Assembly (NCBI RefSeq): GCF_019977395.1
Contig: NZ_AP024660.1
Span: 4,216,001 to 4,280,000 of the forward strand
DNA: 64,000 bases
Direction of reading: 5' to 3'
From: Arthrobacter sp. NicSoilC5
Lineage (GTDB): Bacteria; Actinomycetota; Actinomycetes; Actinomycetales; Micrococcaceae
This document shows, piece by piece, positions 27,466 to 36,293 of this stretch (position 1 is its first letter; the number at the start of each line of letters is the position of its first letter). The translations under genes and the position numbers were made by a program. Under the pieces are notes generated by a model. The model saw nothing but the letters and a program-made list of their open reading frames with translations. It did not search any database and had not been told where the DNA came from.

Positions 27466-28173
27466 TCAGGCCGTGGCGGCGACGGCGCTCCGTCCCCGGA
27501 CCGGCTCTTCCGTCAGCTTGCCCTGCTGCAGGCGGAACCGGCGGTCGGTCTTGTTCGCCAGGACCCTGTCGTGGGTGACCACCAGGATGGTGGTGTTGTG
27601 GTCGCGGCTCAGCGAGCTGAGGAGCTCGATGATGTGGTCGCCGGTCTGCTCATCCAGGTTGCCCGTGGGCTCGTCCGCCAGGATCAGTTTCGGCTCATTG
27701 GCCAGGGCGCGGGCAATGGCCACGCGCTGCTGCTCGCCGCCGGAGAGCCTGTTGATCCGCCGGTCGTGCTTGGACGGATCAAGCTGGACCTGTTCCAGCA
27801 AGTCCTTGGCGCGCTGCAGCCGCGCGGCCTTGCGGACCCCCGCGAACTCCATGGGCAGCATGACGTTGTCCACGGCGGACAGGTTGGGGATCAGGTTGAA
27901 CTGCTGGAACACGAAGCCGATGTCCCGGCGCCGGTATTCCGTCAGCTTGGTGTCCGGCAGGCTTGCCAGGCTCACGCCGTCCACCACGACGTCCCCGCTG
28001 GTGGGTTTGTCCAGCGCACCCAGCAGGGACAGCAGGGTGCTCTTGCCGCTGCCGCTCTTGCCCACGATGGAGGCCAGGGTGCCCTGCTCCAGGACAAAGC
28101 TGACATCGTTGACCGGCTTGATGGTGCGGTCACCGGAGTTGAAGGTGCGGACCAGGTTCTTGACTTCAATCAT
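27466..28173 (-). CDS. ABC transporter ATP-binding protein (MacB/LolD type)
   Basis: A 235-residue ATPase subunit. Walker A is GKSGSGKST (about 37-45), the Q-loop is in FVFQQFNLIPNLS, the signature is LSGGEQQR, Walker B is LILADEPTG and the H-loop is VTHD. The pattern follows the MacB/LolD/FtsE branch, which powers export or mechanotransmission rather than import. It is cotranscribed with the permease gene 2 bases upstream. Confidence 0.92.
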   Translation of the reverse strand: MIEVKNLVRTFNSGDRTIKPVNDVSFVLEQGTLASIVGKSGSGKSTLLSLLGALDKPTSGDVVVDGVSLASLPDTKLTEYRRRDIGFVFQQFNLIPNLSAVDNVMLPMEFAGVRKAARLQRAKDLLEQVQLDPSKHDRRINRLSGGEQQRVAIARALANEPKLILADEPTGNLDEQTGDHIIELLSSLSRDHNTTILVVTHDRVLANKTDRRFRLQQGKLTEEPVRGRSAVAATA

Positions 28174-28175
28174 GG

Positions 28176-29609
28176 CTATTCTCCTCGCAGGACTTCGATG
28201 GGACGGATGCGCGCGGTAAGCAGCGCGGGGACCAGGGCGCCGATAATGGCCACGCCGAACACGGCGGCGATGCCACCGGCGATCACGCCCGGCGATGCGC
28301 TCGCGGTGACCGAGTTCAGGAGCTGGGAGGCGCCGCCGAAGGGGCCGCCCTGGCCGCCCGGGAAGCCGCCCGCCCCGCCGGGGCCGCGGCCCGTGCTGGC
28401 AGTGGTTGTGGTGGTGTTGCTGCTGATCAGGGCGGACGCGATGCCGCCGCTGGCGAAGGATGCTATGGCTGCGCCCACTGCGCTGCCCAGGGCCGCGAGG
28501 ACCAGGGCTTCGAGGACGAACTGCAGGCCGATGGTGCGGTTGGGGGCGCCGATGGCTTTCAGGACCCCGATTTCGCGGCGGCGCTCGCGGACCAGCATCA
28601 CCATGATGAGCAGGATGATCAGGCCAGCGGTTCCGAGGGCGGCAATGAAGGCGATGAAGGAGATGTTCTTGACGCTGTCCAGGGAGCTGACGGCGGTCTG
28701 CAGGTTCTGCCCCTGGGTGACGTCGGCCTTGCCACTGCCCAGGGCGGCCTGCAGGGCCGTCTTGGTGGTGGCGACGTTGTCCATGGAATTGACCGTGACG
28801 ATCATGCTGGACAGTTCGCCCGGTGTCCCGGCGAGCGACTGGGCGGTGGGGAGCGTGAGGTAGGCGGCGTTGTTCCCGAACGCCGTACCGGCGTCGAACA
28901 ATCCGGTCACCGTGTAGGTCTGGTCGTTGATGGTGAAGGTGGACCCAACGGTGAGGCTGTTTTTCTCCGCCAGCGTGGTGCCCAGCAGTGCTCCCGTGGA
29001 CACTGCCGAGTAGTCGCCCAGTCCGGTGCCCTGCGTAATGTTCAGTGCCTTGCCCGTGGTGTCCACTTCAGCGCCGATACCCGTGGCGGTGATCGGCAGG
29101 GACCGGACCGGCTGCTGCGTGCTTCCGGTGGATCCGGTGGTTCCGTTGGCCTGCTGGTTGCGGTTGCCCAGGGTGCCTGCATCCACCGCGGCGGTGAGGC
29201 TTGTGGTCAGGGGCGCTGCGGCCTGGCCGCCGGGGCCTCCCTGCCCGGTTTGGCCGCCCGGTGCGGTTTGTCCAGCCTGCGCCGTTTGTGCCGCGGCAGC
29301 CGCCGCGTTCCGCAACCGCAGGGATGAGGTCCCGACGACGGCGCTGACGTTGGGGACGCCGGCGGCGGTGGCTGCCTGGGCGGCTGTGAGCGGCTCTCCG
29401 CCGCCTTCGAAGCCTTGGCCGCCGGCGGGGTTGACGGTCAGGACGGTGCCGACGGAGGCGTTGAGCTCCTGCACTTTCGCCCCGACTGCCTGGTTCGCCA
29501 CCAGCATGGCCAGTGCCAGGCCAATGGCGACGGCCAGCACCGCAACAACAGCTGCGGTGCGGACCTTGTTTCTGAAGGCATTGCCTACGCTTCGGGCAAG
29601 GACGCTCAC
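28176..29609 (-). CDS. ABC transporter permease (MacB/FtsX type)
   Basis: A 477-residue permease with the MacB topology: one N-terminal helix (about 18-40), a large extracellular domain (about 45-310) and three C-terminal helices. The sequence NAFRNKVRTAAVVAVLAVAIG opens the first helix. FtsX-domain features appear from about residue 318 (IAALGTAGLIILLIMVMLVRERRREIGVLKAIGA). Two glycine-rich insertions are unusual: one in the extracellular domain (GQTAPGGQTGQGGPGGQ) and one between helices 3 and 4 (GRGPGGAGGFPGGQGG). No membrane-fusion partner is nearby. The cargo is unknown; lipoprotein, peptide or antibiotic efflux are family options. Confidence 0.9.
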   Translation of the reverse strand: MSVLARSVGNAFRNKVRTAAVVAVLAVAIGLALAMLVANQAVGAKVQELNASVGTVLTVNPAGGQGFEGGGEPLTAAQAATAAGVPNVSAVVGTSSLRLRNAAAAAAQTAQAGQTAPGGQTGQGGPGGQAAAPLTTSLTAAVDAGTLGNRNQQANGTTGSTGSTQQPVRSLPITATGIGAEVDTTGKALNITQGTGLGDYSAVSTGALLGTTLAEKNSLTVGSTFTINDQTYTVTGLFDAGTAFGNNAAYLTLPTAQSLAGTPGELSSMIVTVNSMDNVATTKTALQAALGSGKADVTQGQNLQTAVSSLDSVKNISFIAFIAALGTAGLIILLIMVMLVRERRREIGVLKAIGAPNRTIGLQFVLEALVLAALGSAVGAAIASFASGGIASALISSNTTTTTASTGRGPGGAGGFPGGQGGPFGGASQLLNSVTASASPGVIAGGIAAVFGVAIIGALVPALLTARIRPIEVLRGE

Positions 29610-29741
29610 GTTACTCCTATGGCTCAGGTGCCGGCGCGGGAGGCCGGCTTCCCATCAACCCTCGCCGGGCATCCTGTGCCGCAATCCGGCCGGACCTGTG
29701 TTTGGCCTGTGAAGGATGTTGCTGTTGAGGCAGGACGCAGG

Positions 29742-29772
29742 AAAGCCCGGTCCTGTTGAAGGACCGGGCTTT
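29742..29772 (-). terminator. Terminator of the sugar ABC operon
   Basis: A perfect 12-bp stem (29742-29753 with 29761-29772) with a 7-base loop. The minus-strand arm ends in TTT. It lies about 35 bases after the solute-binding protein stop codon. Confidence 0.85.
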
Positions 29773-29808
29773 CCGCTTGCCGGGGTTTACCCGGCGTTAC
29801 CGACTGTG

Positions 29809-30903
29809 TTACTTGGTGATCGGGCCGAGTACGGGATCGTCCGTGTAGGCCGTCTTGACGTTGGCCGAGGTCACGATGACCGGCTCCAGCAGGTAGGCGG
29901 GAACAACCTTGTTGCCATTGTTGTAGGACTTGTCGTCGTTGACCTCAGGCTTCTTGCCGGCCTGCAGGTCCTTGACCATGGTGATGGCGTGCTCAACGAG
30001 CTTGCGGGTGTCCTTGTTGATGGTGGAGTACTGCTCGCCTGCGATGATCGACTTGACCGACTCAACCTCGGAGTCCTGGCCGGTGACAACCGGGATCGGC
30101 TTGCCGGCAGCCTTGACCGAGGTCAGGATTGCGCGGGCCAGGGTGTCGTTGGGGGAGAGGACGCCGTCCACGTTGGCGCTGGTGTAGCTGCCGCTGAGCA
30201 GGGTGTCCATGCGGCGCTGGGCGTTTTCAGCCTTCCAGCCCTGGGTCACGGCCTGCTCGAAGCTGTTCTGCCCGGAGACGACCTTCAGGGTGCCGTCGTC
30301 GATCTTGGGCTTCAGGACGCTCATGGCACCGTTGAAGAACACCTTGGCGTTGGCATCGTCCGGGGAACCGGCGAACAGTTCGATGTTGTACGGACCAGTG
30401 GGCTTCTTCGCCTTCATGCCGTCCAGCAGGGCCTGGCCCTGGAGCACGCCGACCTTGAAGTTGTCATAGGCCACGTAGTAGTCCACGTTGTCCGTGTTCA
30501 GCAGGAGGCGGTCGTACGCGATGATCGTGGCGCCGGCGTCCTTGGCCTGCTTGAGCTGGGTACCCAGCTGGGAGCCGTCGATGGCGCCCACGATAATGAC
30601 CTTGGCACCCTTGGTGACCATGGCGCTGATCTGGTTCTGCTGCTCCGACACGCCGCCGTTGGCGAACTGGACGTCAGCCTTGAACCCGGCACCGTTGAGG
30701 CCGTCGTTGAACAGCTTTTCGGCCAGGACCCAGTTTTCACTGGTCTTCTGGGGGAGGGCAACGCCGATGGAGGACTTCTGGTCGAATCCCGCGGCACCGG
30801 TGCTGGACCCGCCGGACGGCTCCGAGCGGCCGCAGCCCGTCAGCGCCAGTGCTGCGATGGCAGCTACCGCTGCGGCCTTTCCTGCTTTACCAAACATTCG
30901 CAT
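29809..30903 (-). CDS. Sugar ABC transporter substrate-binding lipoprotein (ChvE/XylF-like)
   Basis: A 364-residue lipoprotein; the lipobox LTGC places the lipidated Cys at residue 24. The mature part is a type I periplasmic-binding-protein fold of the ChvE group (IGVALPQKTSENWVLAEKLFNDGL, then GAKVIIVGAIDGSQLGTQL, then VLSPNDTLARAILTSVKAAG and VVTGQDSE). Relatives bind xylose, arabinose, glucose or galactose. It is the last gene of the ATPase-permease-binding protein operon, an order that gives high binding-protein levels only if the mRNA 3' part is stabilised; the terminator hairpin could do that. Confidence 0.92.
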   Translation of the reverse strand: MRMFGKAGKAAAVAAIAALALTGCGRSEPSGGSSTGAAGFDQKSSIGVALPQKTSENWVLAEKLFNDGLNGAGFKADVQFANGGVSEQQNQISAMVTKGAKVIIVGAIDGSQLGTQLKQAKDAGATIIAYDRLLLNTDNVDYYVAYDNFKVGVLQGQALLDGMKAKKPTGPYNIELFAGSPDDANAKVFFNGAMSVLKPKIDDGTLKVVSGQNSFEQAVTQGWKAENAQRRMDTLLSGSYTSANVDGVLSPNDTLARAILTSVKAAGKPIPVVTGQDSEVESVKSIIAGEQYSTINKDTRKLVEHAITMVKDLQAGKKPEVNDDKSYNNGNKVVPAYLLEPVIVTSANVKTAYTDDPVLGPITK

Positions 30904-30952
30904 TGTTGGTTCTCTTTCTTTGAGTGATGGAACGGTATTCAGGCTGCAAACT

Positions 30953-32236
30953 TCAGGCTTCCCTGGCGATCGCTTCCTTGGTGGAGGTGGTTTCGTCGGG
31001 CTGGATGGGGCTGCTGGGTCCGCCGGAGGGACGGTTCATGTTCCGGGTCAGCATGCCGATGATGGAGCGTTTGCCCTGGGACTTGTTGTAGACGTCGAAG
31101 GCGACGGCGATCAGGAGCACCAGGCCCTTGATGATCTGGGTGAGGTCGGCGCCGACGCCGAGGAGCTGCAGGCCGTTGTTGAGCACTGCCATGACCAGGC
31201 CACCAATGATGGAGCCGACCACGGTACCCACACCGCCGGTCACTGCCGCGCCGCCAATGAAGACGGCGGCGATGGCGTCCAGCTCCCAGCCCACGCCGTC
31301 GAAGGGTCCTGATGCGGTGGAGCGGCCCACGAAGATCATGCCGGCCAGGCCGGCCAGGATGGACATGTTCATCATGACCAGGAAGTTGACCTTCTTGGAC
31401 TGGACGCCGGAGAGTTCGGCCGCATGCCGGTTGCCGCCGACGGCGTAGACGTGGCGGCCCAGGATGGTGCGGGAGGAGATGAAGCCGTAGATCAGTACCA
31501 GCACGGCCAGGATCAGGCCGGGGATGGGGAACGAGGTGCCGGGACGGCCGGTGGCGAAGAGGTACGTGGCGTAGAGGATGGCGGCGCAGATGAGCACCAG
31601 CTTCAGCACGGTGACCCACATTTCGGGGACCTCGGCGCCGAGCGCCTTGGCCCGGGCCCGGGAGCGGAGTTCGCCCACCACGACGAAGACCGCGACTGCG
31701 ACACCCATCAGGATCGTGAAGTTGTTGTAGCCGGTGTCCGGACCCACCTCGGGCAGGTAGCCGGAGCCGATGTACTGGAAGTCGTTGGGTACGGGAATGG
31801 TGTTGGACTTGCCCACGAACTGGTTGAAGCCGCGGAAGAGGAGCATGCCGGCCAGCGTCACGATGAAGGCGGGGATGCCCACATACGCGGTCCACCAGCC
31901 TTGCCAGGCGCCGATGACCGCACCCAGCACCAGGCCCAGCAGGACGCCTGCCCACCACGGGATGCCCCAGTCGCGGATGGCGAGGGCGACGGTGACGCCG
32001 ACGAACGCGGCGACGGAGCCGACCGAGAGGTCGATGTGGCCTGCGATGATCACCAGCACCATGCCGATGGCCAGGATCAGGATGTAGGAGTTGCCGTTGA
32101 AGAGGTTGATGACGTTGCCGGGGGTCAGCGTCCGGCCTTCGGTGGCGAACTGGAAGAAAATGATCAGGGCCACGAGGGCAAAGATCATGCCGAATTGGCG
32201 GGTGTTGCCGCCAAACAGCTTTTTGAGGGCGTTCAT
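30953..32236 (-). CDS. Sugar ABC transporter permease (XylH/MmsB-like)
   Basis: A 427-residue polytopic permease with about 10 helices. Features of the ribose/xylose family are VLVIIAGHIDLSVGSVAAFVG (about 58-78), a long loop after TVLAGM-like segments, and AVGGNRHAAELSGV, the cytoplasmic EAA-like coupling loop. Its length fits the XylH-type permeases. It lies between the ATPase (44-base gap) and the binding-protein gene (49-base gap) in one operon. Confidence 0.92.
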   Translation of the reverse strand: MNALKKLFGGNTRQFGMIFALVALIIFFQFATEGRTLTPGNVINLFNGNSYILILAIGMVLVIIAGHIDLSVGSVAAFVGVTVALAIRDWGIPWWAGVLLGLVLGAVIGAWQGWWTAYVGIPAFIVTLAGMLLFRGFNQFVGKSNTIPVPNDFQYIGSGYLPEVGPDTGYNNFTILMGVAVAVFVVVGELRSRARAKALGAEVPEMWVTVLKLVLICAAILYATYLFATGRPGTSFPIPGLILAVLVLIYGFISSRTILGRHVYAVGGNRHAAELSGVQSKKVNFLVMMNMSILAGLAGMIFVGRSTASGPFDGVGWELDAIAAVFIGGAAVTGGVGTVVGSIIGGLVMAVLNNGLQLLGVGADLTQIIKGLVLLIAVAFDVYNKSQGKRSIIGMLTRNMNRPSGGPSSPIQPDETTSTKEAIAREA

Positions 32237-32280
32237 GGTGTCAGTCCTTGTGTCCGGAAGGTTCTGGATGGGCCAGAGGG

Positions 32281-33840
32281 TCAGGCGGCTTTTCGGGTGG
32301 CGGAGGTCATCAGCTTCATCAGGCTTTCCTGGCTGGCCTCGTCTTTGTTCAGGACACCTGTGATGGCGCCTTCGAAGATGGTGTAGATGCGGTCGGACAA
32401 GCCCAGGAGCTCGGGCAGTTCGGAAGAGATGACGATGACTCCCTTGCCCTGGTTGGCCAGCTGCTGGATGATCCCGTAGATCTCGTATTTGGCTCCGACA
32501 TCGATGCCGCGGGTGGGTTCATCCAGGATCAGCAGGTCCGGGTCGGTGAACATCCACTTGGCCAGGACCACCTTCTGCTGGTTGCCGCCGGACAGCTTGG
32601 CCACGCCTTCCTCCACGGAGGGCGTCTTGGTGCGCAGTGACTTGCGGTACTGCTCGGCCACCGTGAACTCCTGGTTGGGGTCAACCACCGAGTTGTGGCT
32701 GATCTTCTTCAGGGCGGCTGCCACGGTGGTGGTCTTGATGTCATCGAGGAGGTTCAGGCCCAGGGTCTTGCGGTCCTCGGTGACGTATCCCAGCCCGGCG
32801 TCGATCGCCTGGCGGACGTTCTTGAGGACCACTTCCTTGCCGTCCTTGTAGATGTGGCCGTCAATGAAACGGCCGTAGGAGCGGCCGAAGACGGAGCGGG
32901 CCAGTTCGGTGCGTCCGGCGCCCATGAGGCCGGCGAACCCTACGATTTCTCCGCGGCGGACGTAGAAGCTGGAGTTCTTGCAGATCAGGCGGTCCTGGAC
33001 GTTGGGGTGGCCCACGGTCCAGTTCTTGACCTCGAAGAACACCTCTCCGATCTTGGGGGTGTGGTCCGGGAACCGGGATTCGAGGGTGCGGCCCACCATG
33101 CCCTTGATGATGCGGTCCTCATCCACGCCGTCCTTCTTGACGTCGAGCGTCTCGATGGATTTGCCGTCGCGGATGATGGTGATGGAATCGGCGATCTGCT
33201 CGATCTCGTTGAGCTTGTGGGAGATGATGATCGACGTGATGCCCTTGGCCTTCAGGCCCAGCATCAGGTCCAGCAGGTGCTGTGAATCCGATTCGTTCAG
33301 GGCTGCGGTGGGCTCGTCCAGGATGAGGATCTTCACGGACTTGTTCAGGGCCTTGGCAATTTCCACCAGCTGCTGCTTGCCGACGCCGATTTCCTTGATG
33401 GGGGTATCGGGGTCGTCCCGCAGGCCGACCCTGGCCAGGAGGTCCAGGGACCGCAGGCGGGCCTCGCCCCAGTCGATGATGCCGCGCTTGGTGGGCTCGT
33501 TGCCCAGGAAGATGTTCTCCATGATGGACAGTTCGGGGATCAGCGCCAGTTCCTGGTGGATGATCACGATGCCGGCGTGCTCGCTGGCCCTGATGTCCCG
33601 GAACTGCTGGACCTGCCCCTGGTAGACGATGTCGCCGTCGTAGCTTCCGTACGGGTACACGCCGGACAGGACCTTCATGAGGGTGGATTTGCCGGCGCCG
33701 TTTTCGCCGCAGATGGCGTGGATTTCGCCTGCCTTCACCCGGAGGCTCACGTTCGACAAGGCTTTAACGCCGGGAAATTCCTTGGTGATGGACCGCATCT
33801 CGAGAATGACCGGGTCCGCGTGCGTGGTCTGGGACGTCAT
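32281..33840 (-). CDS. Sugar ABC transporter ATP-binding protein, double NBD (XylG/MmsA-like)
   Basis: A 519-residue ATPase with two tandem nucleotide-binding domains. The first has Walker [10 protein letters not shown] (about 42-50) and Walker [12 protein letters not shown]. The second has a degenerate P-loop region ([12 protein letters not shown]) and an intact signature LSGGNQQKV with Walker [13 protein letters not shown]. This is the CUT2 sugar-importer arrangement. I chose ATG 33840, preceded by GGAGGG, rather than the upstream in-frame start at 33885. It is the first gene of the importer operon. A promoter sits in the 131-base gap after the ROK gene. Confidence 0.92.
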   Translation of the reverse strand: MTSQTTHADPVILEMRSITKEFPGVKALSNVSLRVKAGEIHAICGENGAGKSTLMKVLSGVYPYGSYDGDIVYQGQVQQFRDIRASEHAGIVIIHQELALIPELSIMENIFLGNEPTKRGIIDWGEARLRSLDLLARVGLRDDPDTPIKEIGVGKQQLVEIAKALNKSVKILILDEPTAALNESDSQHLLDLMLGLKAKGITSIIISHKLNEIEQIADSITIIRDGKSIETLDVKKDGVDEDRIIKGMVGRTLESRFPDHTPKIGEVFFEVKNWTVGHPNVQDRLICKNSSFYVRRGEIVGFAGLMGAGRTELARSVFGRSYGRFIDGHIYKDGKEVVLKNVRQAIDAGLGYVTEDRKTLGLNLLDDIKTTTVAAALKKISHNSVVDPNQEFTVAEQYRKSLRTKTPSVEEGVAKLSGGNQQKVVLAKWMFTDPDLLILDEPTRGIDVGAKYEIYGIIQQLANQGKGVIVISSELPELLGLSDRIYTIFEGAITGVLNKDEASQESLMKLMTSATRKAA

Positions 33841-33928
33841 GAGCCCTAACCCTCCAATGCAATGACTTCTTTGTCCGGCCGGCAAAGCGCAGGGCCGTCT
33901 GAACCAAAAGTAAACTGGATCACAGCTA

Positions 33929-33949
33929 TTGTCGTCAAGTCTTTAACGC
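33929..33949 (-). promoter_or_regulatory. Putative ROK operator / -35 region of the ABC operon
   Basis: On the minus strand the site reads GCGTTAA-N3-CTTGAC-N-ACAA. It includes a TTGACG -35 box, followed 18 bases on by TTTACT. Seventeen of 21 bases match the site at 35190-35210 ahead of the ROK gene itself. Confidence 0.55.
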
Positions 33950-33971
33950 AATTGCTGGATAACGAAATGGT

Positions 33972-35162
33972 CTACGCCTTGCGGATCCCGGCGTGCTGGA
34001 ACACCAGGGCGGCGGCGCCAAGCGCCTCCGCCCGGTCCCCGAGCGAGGACATGGTGAGGGTTGTCGTCTCGCCGATCACGGGCACTGCATGGCGGATCAA
34101 TCCTCTGCGGATGGGGTCCAGCAGGATGTCGCCCAGGCCCGCCAGGGGCCCTCCCACCACGATGACCTCAGGGTTGATCAGGTTGGCCACATTGCCCAGT
34201 GCGCGGCCCACGGCCAGTCCGGCATCGTCCACGACCCTAAGGGTGGCGGAGTCGCGGTTCAGGGCCTTGCGGACAATGTCGGCCGGAGTCATCGGCGGGT
34301 CTTCGCCGCGGCTGAGGAGCTCGATCATGGTGGTGGTGGAGGCGATGGTTTCCAGGCAGCCGCGGTTGCCGCAACGGCACACCAGGCCCTGCTCATGGAT
34401 GGTCGCGTGCCCTATTTCGCCGGTGATTCCCACGTTGCCGTAGTAGGGGGCGCCGTTGAGGATCAGGCCGGCACCGATGCCCGATCCGATCTTCATGAAC
34501 ATCAGGTTGCTGACCCCGGAGTGCTGCCCCCACGTCACCTCGGACCAGGCGCCGAGGTTGGCGTCATTGTCAACAAAGACGGGGATTCTCAAGGTTTCCT
34601 CAAGGTGCTGGAGGATGTTGATGCCTACCCATTCGGGAAGGATTGCGCCCTGGGCCACCGTCCCTGTCCGGCGGTCGATGGGGCCCGGAATTCCGACGCC
34701 GGCGCCCACGACCGAGGAGCGCTCCACCCCGCTTTCCCGCAACAGTTTCTCCAGGAGCGCCACCGCGGCCTGGATGCCGTCATCCGCCTGGTGGCCCAGG
34801 GGGAGCATTATCGATTCTTCGGCGATGACGTGGTAGCTGAGCGAGGCGAGGACCACCCGCAGGTGCCGCCGGCCGAAGTCGATGCCCACGGCCACGGCGC
34901 CGTTGCTGTTCAGCCGCACGTTCAGTGCCCGCCGCCCGGAGCTGGTGATCGGCTCGGTGGATGCCAGACCGGAATCGAGCATGATCTTGACGATGTTGGA
35001 GACGGTGGCGGTGGACAGCCCCGTCTGCCGGGCCAGTTCCGCCTGGGTGGACGGGCCGCCCATCAGGGTCTCGATAATCCGCTGCTGGTTCAGCTGCCGC
35101 AGGGCGGACTGCGATCCGGGATTTTTAGGTTTGCTCCTCGTTGAGCGCGTAGTTGCGGACAT
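33972..35162 (-). CDS. ROK family transcriptional regulator (XylR-like)
   Basis: A 396-residue repressor-type ROK protein. The N-terminal winged helix (about 20-80; QQRIIETLMGGPSTQAELA, then TGLSTATVSNIVKIML) is followed by a sugar-kinase-like ROK domain. The domain has a glycine-rich ATP-like loop (VGIDFGRRHLRVV), the GIPGPID segment and the zinc-binding CRCGNRGCLE motif. Members such as XylR and NagC respond to sugars. It is encoded directly upstream of the CUT2 importer on the same strand. Shared operator-like sites in both promoters suggest it controls itself and the importer. Its -10 region ends 7 bases before the ATG, so its mRNA may be leaderless. Confidence 0.9.
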   Translation of the reverse strand: MSATTRSTRSKPKNPGSQSALRQLNQQRIIETLMGGPSTQAELARQTGLSTATVSNIVKIMLDSGLASTEPITSSGRRALNVRLNSNGAVAVGIDFGRRHLRVVLASLSYHVIAEESIMLPLGHQADDGIQAAVALLEKLLRESGVERSSVVGAGVGIPGPIDRRTGTVAQGAILPEWVGINILQHLEETLRIPVFVDNDANLGAWSEVTWGQHSGVSNLMFMKIGSGIGAGLILNGAPYYGNVGITGEIGHATIHEQGLVCRCGNRGCLETIASTTTMIELLSRGEDPPMTPADIVRKALNRDSATLRVVDDAGLAVGRALGNVANLINPEVIVVGGPLAGLGDILLDPIRRGLIRHAVPVIGETTTLTMSSLGDRAEALGAAALVFQHAGIRKA

Positions 35163-35189
35163 GCTAAGAAGATTGCCCTACCGCTGCGC

Positions 35190-35210
35190 TTGTAGTCAAG
35201 AAGTTAACGC
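35190..35210 (-). promoter_or_regulatory. Putative autoregulatory operator / -35 region of the ROK gene
   Basis: On the minus strand it reads GCGTTAA-N3-CTTGAC-N-ACAA, with TTGACT as -35 and CAATCT 18 bases later as -10. It lies 28 bases upstream of the ATG at 35162. Confidence 0.55.
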
Positions 35211-35400
35211 ATGGCTGCGTCGAATGCAGTTGGGAACGGTACGCAGGGCCCAGGCCGGATCCCCGTGCATTCCGTCCCGGCATGCCTGCGGGTGGGTCCA
35301 AACGACCCGTCATCCGCCGCCTGCGGCTGGCTAGGCTGGTAGGCGGAAACAATCCAGCCCAGCCCTGTTCCCGTGGCCGGGCATGAAGAAGGTGGTAATG

Positions 35401-36258
35401 ATGCTGCTCTCCGTCCTGCAGGCGAATGCGGTGGTCCTGGATATTGGGGCCAACCTGCGCACCGTGGACGATGCCGCCCGCCGGGCCGCGCAGGCCGGTG
35501 CCGACGTGCTGCTCACGCCGGAACTGTTTCCCGTGGGCTATGCCCCGCTGCGGCTGCGCAGCGAACTGGATCCGGCGGCCCTCCCCGCCATCCGCGCCCG
35601 CCTGGCGGACACCGCGCGCCGGCACAGGATCGCGCTCGTCTACAGCCTGCCCGTCCCGGTGCGCACTGAACCACCATCCGCCGGTGCGGCCGGATGGCAC
35701 ATTTCAGCCACCCTGGTGGACGCCCACGGCATGGAAATCCTCAACTACGCCAAGGTGCACCTCTTTGGCAACGAGGAACGCGAGGCATTTGTCGCAGCCG
35801 CGGAACCTCCCGCCGTCGTGGATTTCCACGGCATCCCTACCTCACTGCTGATCTGCTACGACATCGAGTTCCCCGAGGCCGCACGGGCGGCTGCTGCCCG
35901 GGGTGCCGAGCTGCTCCTGGTGCCCACCGCATTGTCGGCCGGCTTCGAGGCAGTACCGCAGGTGCTTGTCCGCGCCCGTGCGCTGGAAAGCCAGCTCACT
36001 GTGGCGTACGCCAACCACTGCGGAAGCGAGGACGCCTACGCTTTTGGGGGCGGAAGCGTGGTGGCGGGGCCCGACGGGACGCTCCTCGCCGAGGCCGGCG
36101 ATGCCCCGGCGCTGCTGTTTGCCGAGGTGGGCACGGAGGCCGTCCGGGCAGCACGCAATGCAGTCCCGTACCTGCGGGAACGCCGGCCCAGGCTGTACCG
36201 GGAGTGGGAGGCAGCCCTGCTGCGGGAACCGGGCCACCCTGGGGGCATCGGCGCCTAG
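35401..36258 (+). CDS. davA: Carbon-nitrogen hydrolase, probable 5-aminovaleramidase (DavA-like)
   Basis: A 285-residue nitrilase-superfamily amidase with the full triad: Glu41 in LTPELFPVGY, Lys118 in NYAKVHLFGNEE and Cys152 in LLICYDIEFPE. The combination of HLFG, CYDIEFPE and the end ...AVPYLRERRPRLY is what I recall of the Pseudomonas DavA amidase, which hydrolyses 5-aminovaleramide to 5-aminovalerate. A lysine 2-monooxygenase-like gene 3.4 kb away supports that role. The start is uncertain: ATG at 35398, 35401 or 35383; GAAGGTGG best fits 35401. It has a 142-residue-equivalent promoter gap from the divergent ROK gene. Other aliphatic amidases are possible. Confidence 0.82.
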   Translation: MLLSVLQANAVVLDIGANLRTVDDAARRAAQAGADVLLTPELFPVGYAPLRLRSELDPAALPAIRARLADTARRHRIALVYSLPVPVRTEPPSAGAAGWHISATLVDAHGMEILNYAKVHLFGNEEREAFVAAAEPPAVVDFHGIPTSLLICYDIEFPEAARAAAARGAELLLVPTALSAGFEAVPQVLVRARALESQLTVAYANHCGSEDAYAFGGGSVVAGPDGTLLAEAGDAPALLFAEVGTEAVRAARNAVPYLRERRPRLYREWEAALLREPGHPGGIGA

Positions 36259-36293
36259 CCGCTGCCCGTCAGCCCGTCAGCCAGTCCCGTCCC

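Noticed and set aside
26224..28863. An 879-codon open frame on the + strand
   Set aside because: It lies antisense to the oxidoreductase, ATPase and permease genes. Its composition (Gly/Val/Gln/His-rich) is that of the complement of high-GC coding sequence; there is no ribosome site or family motif.
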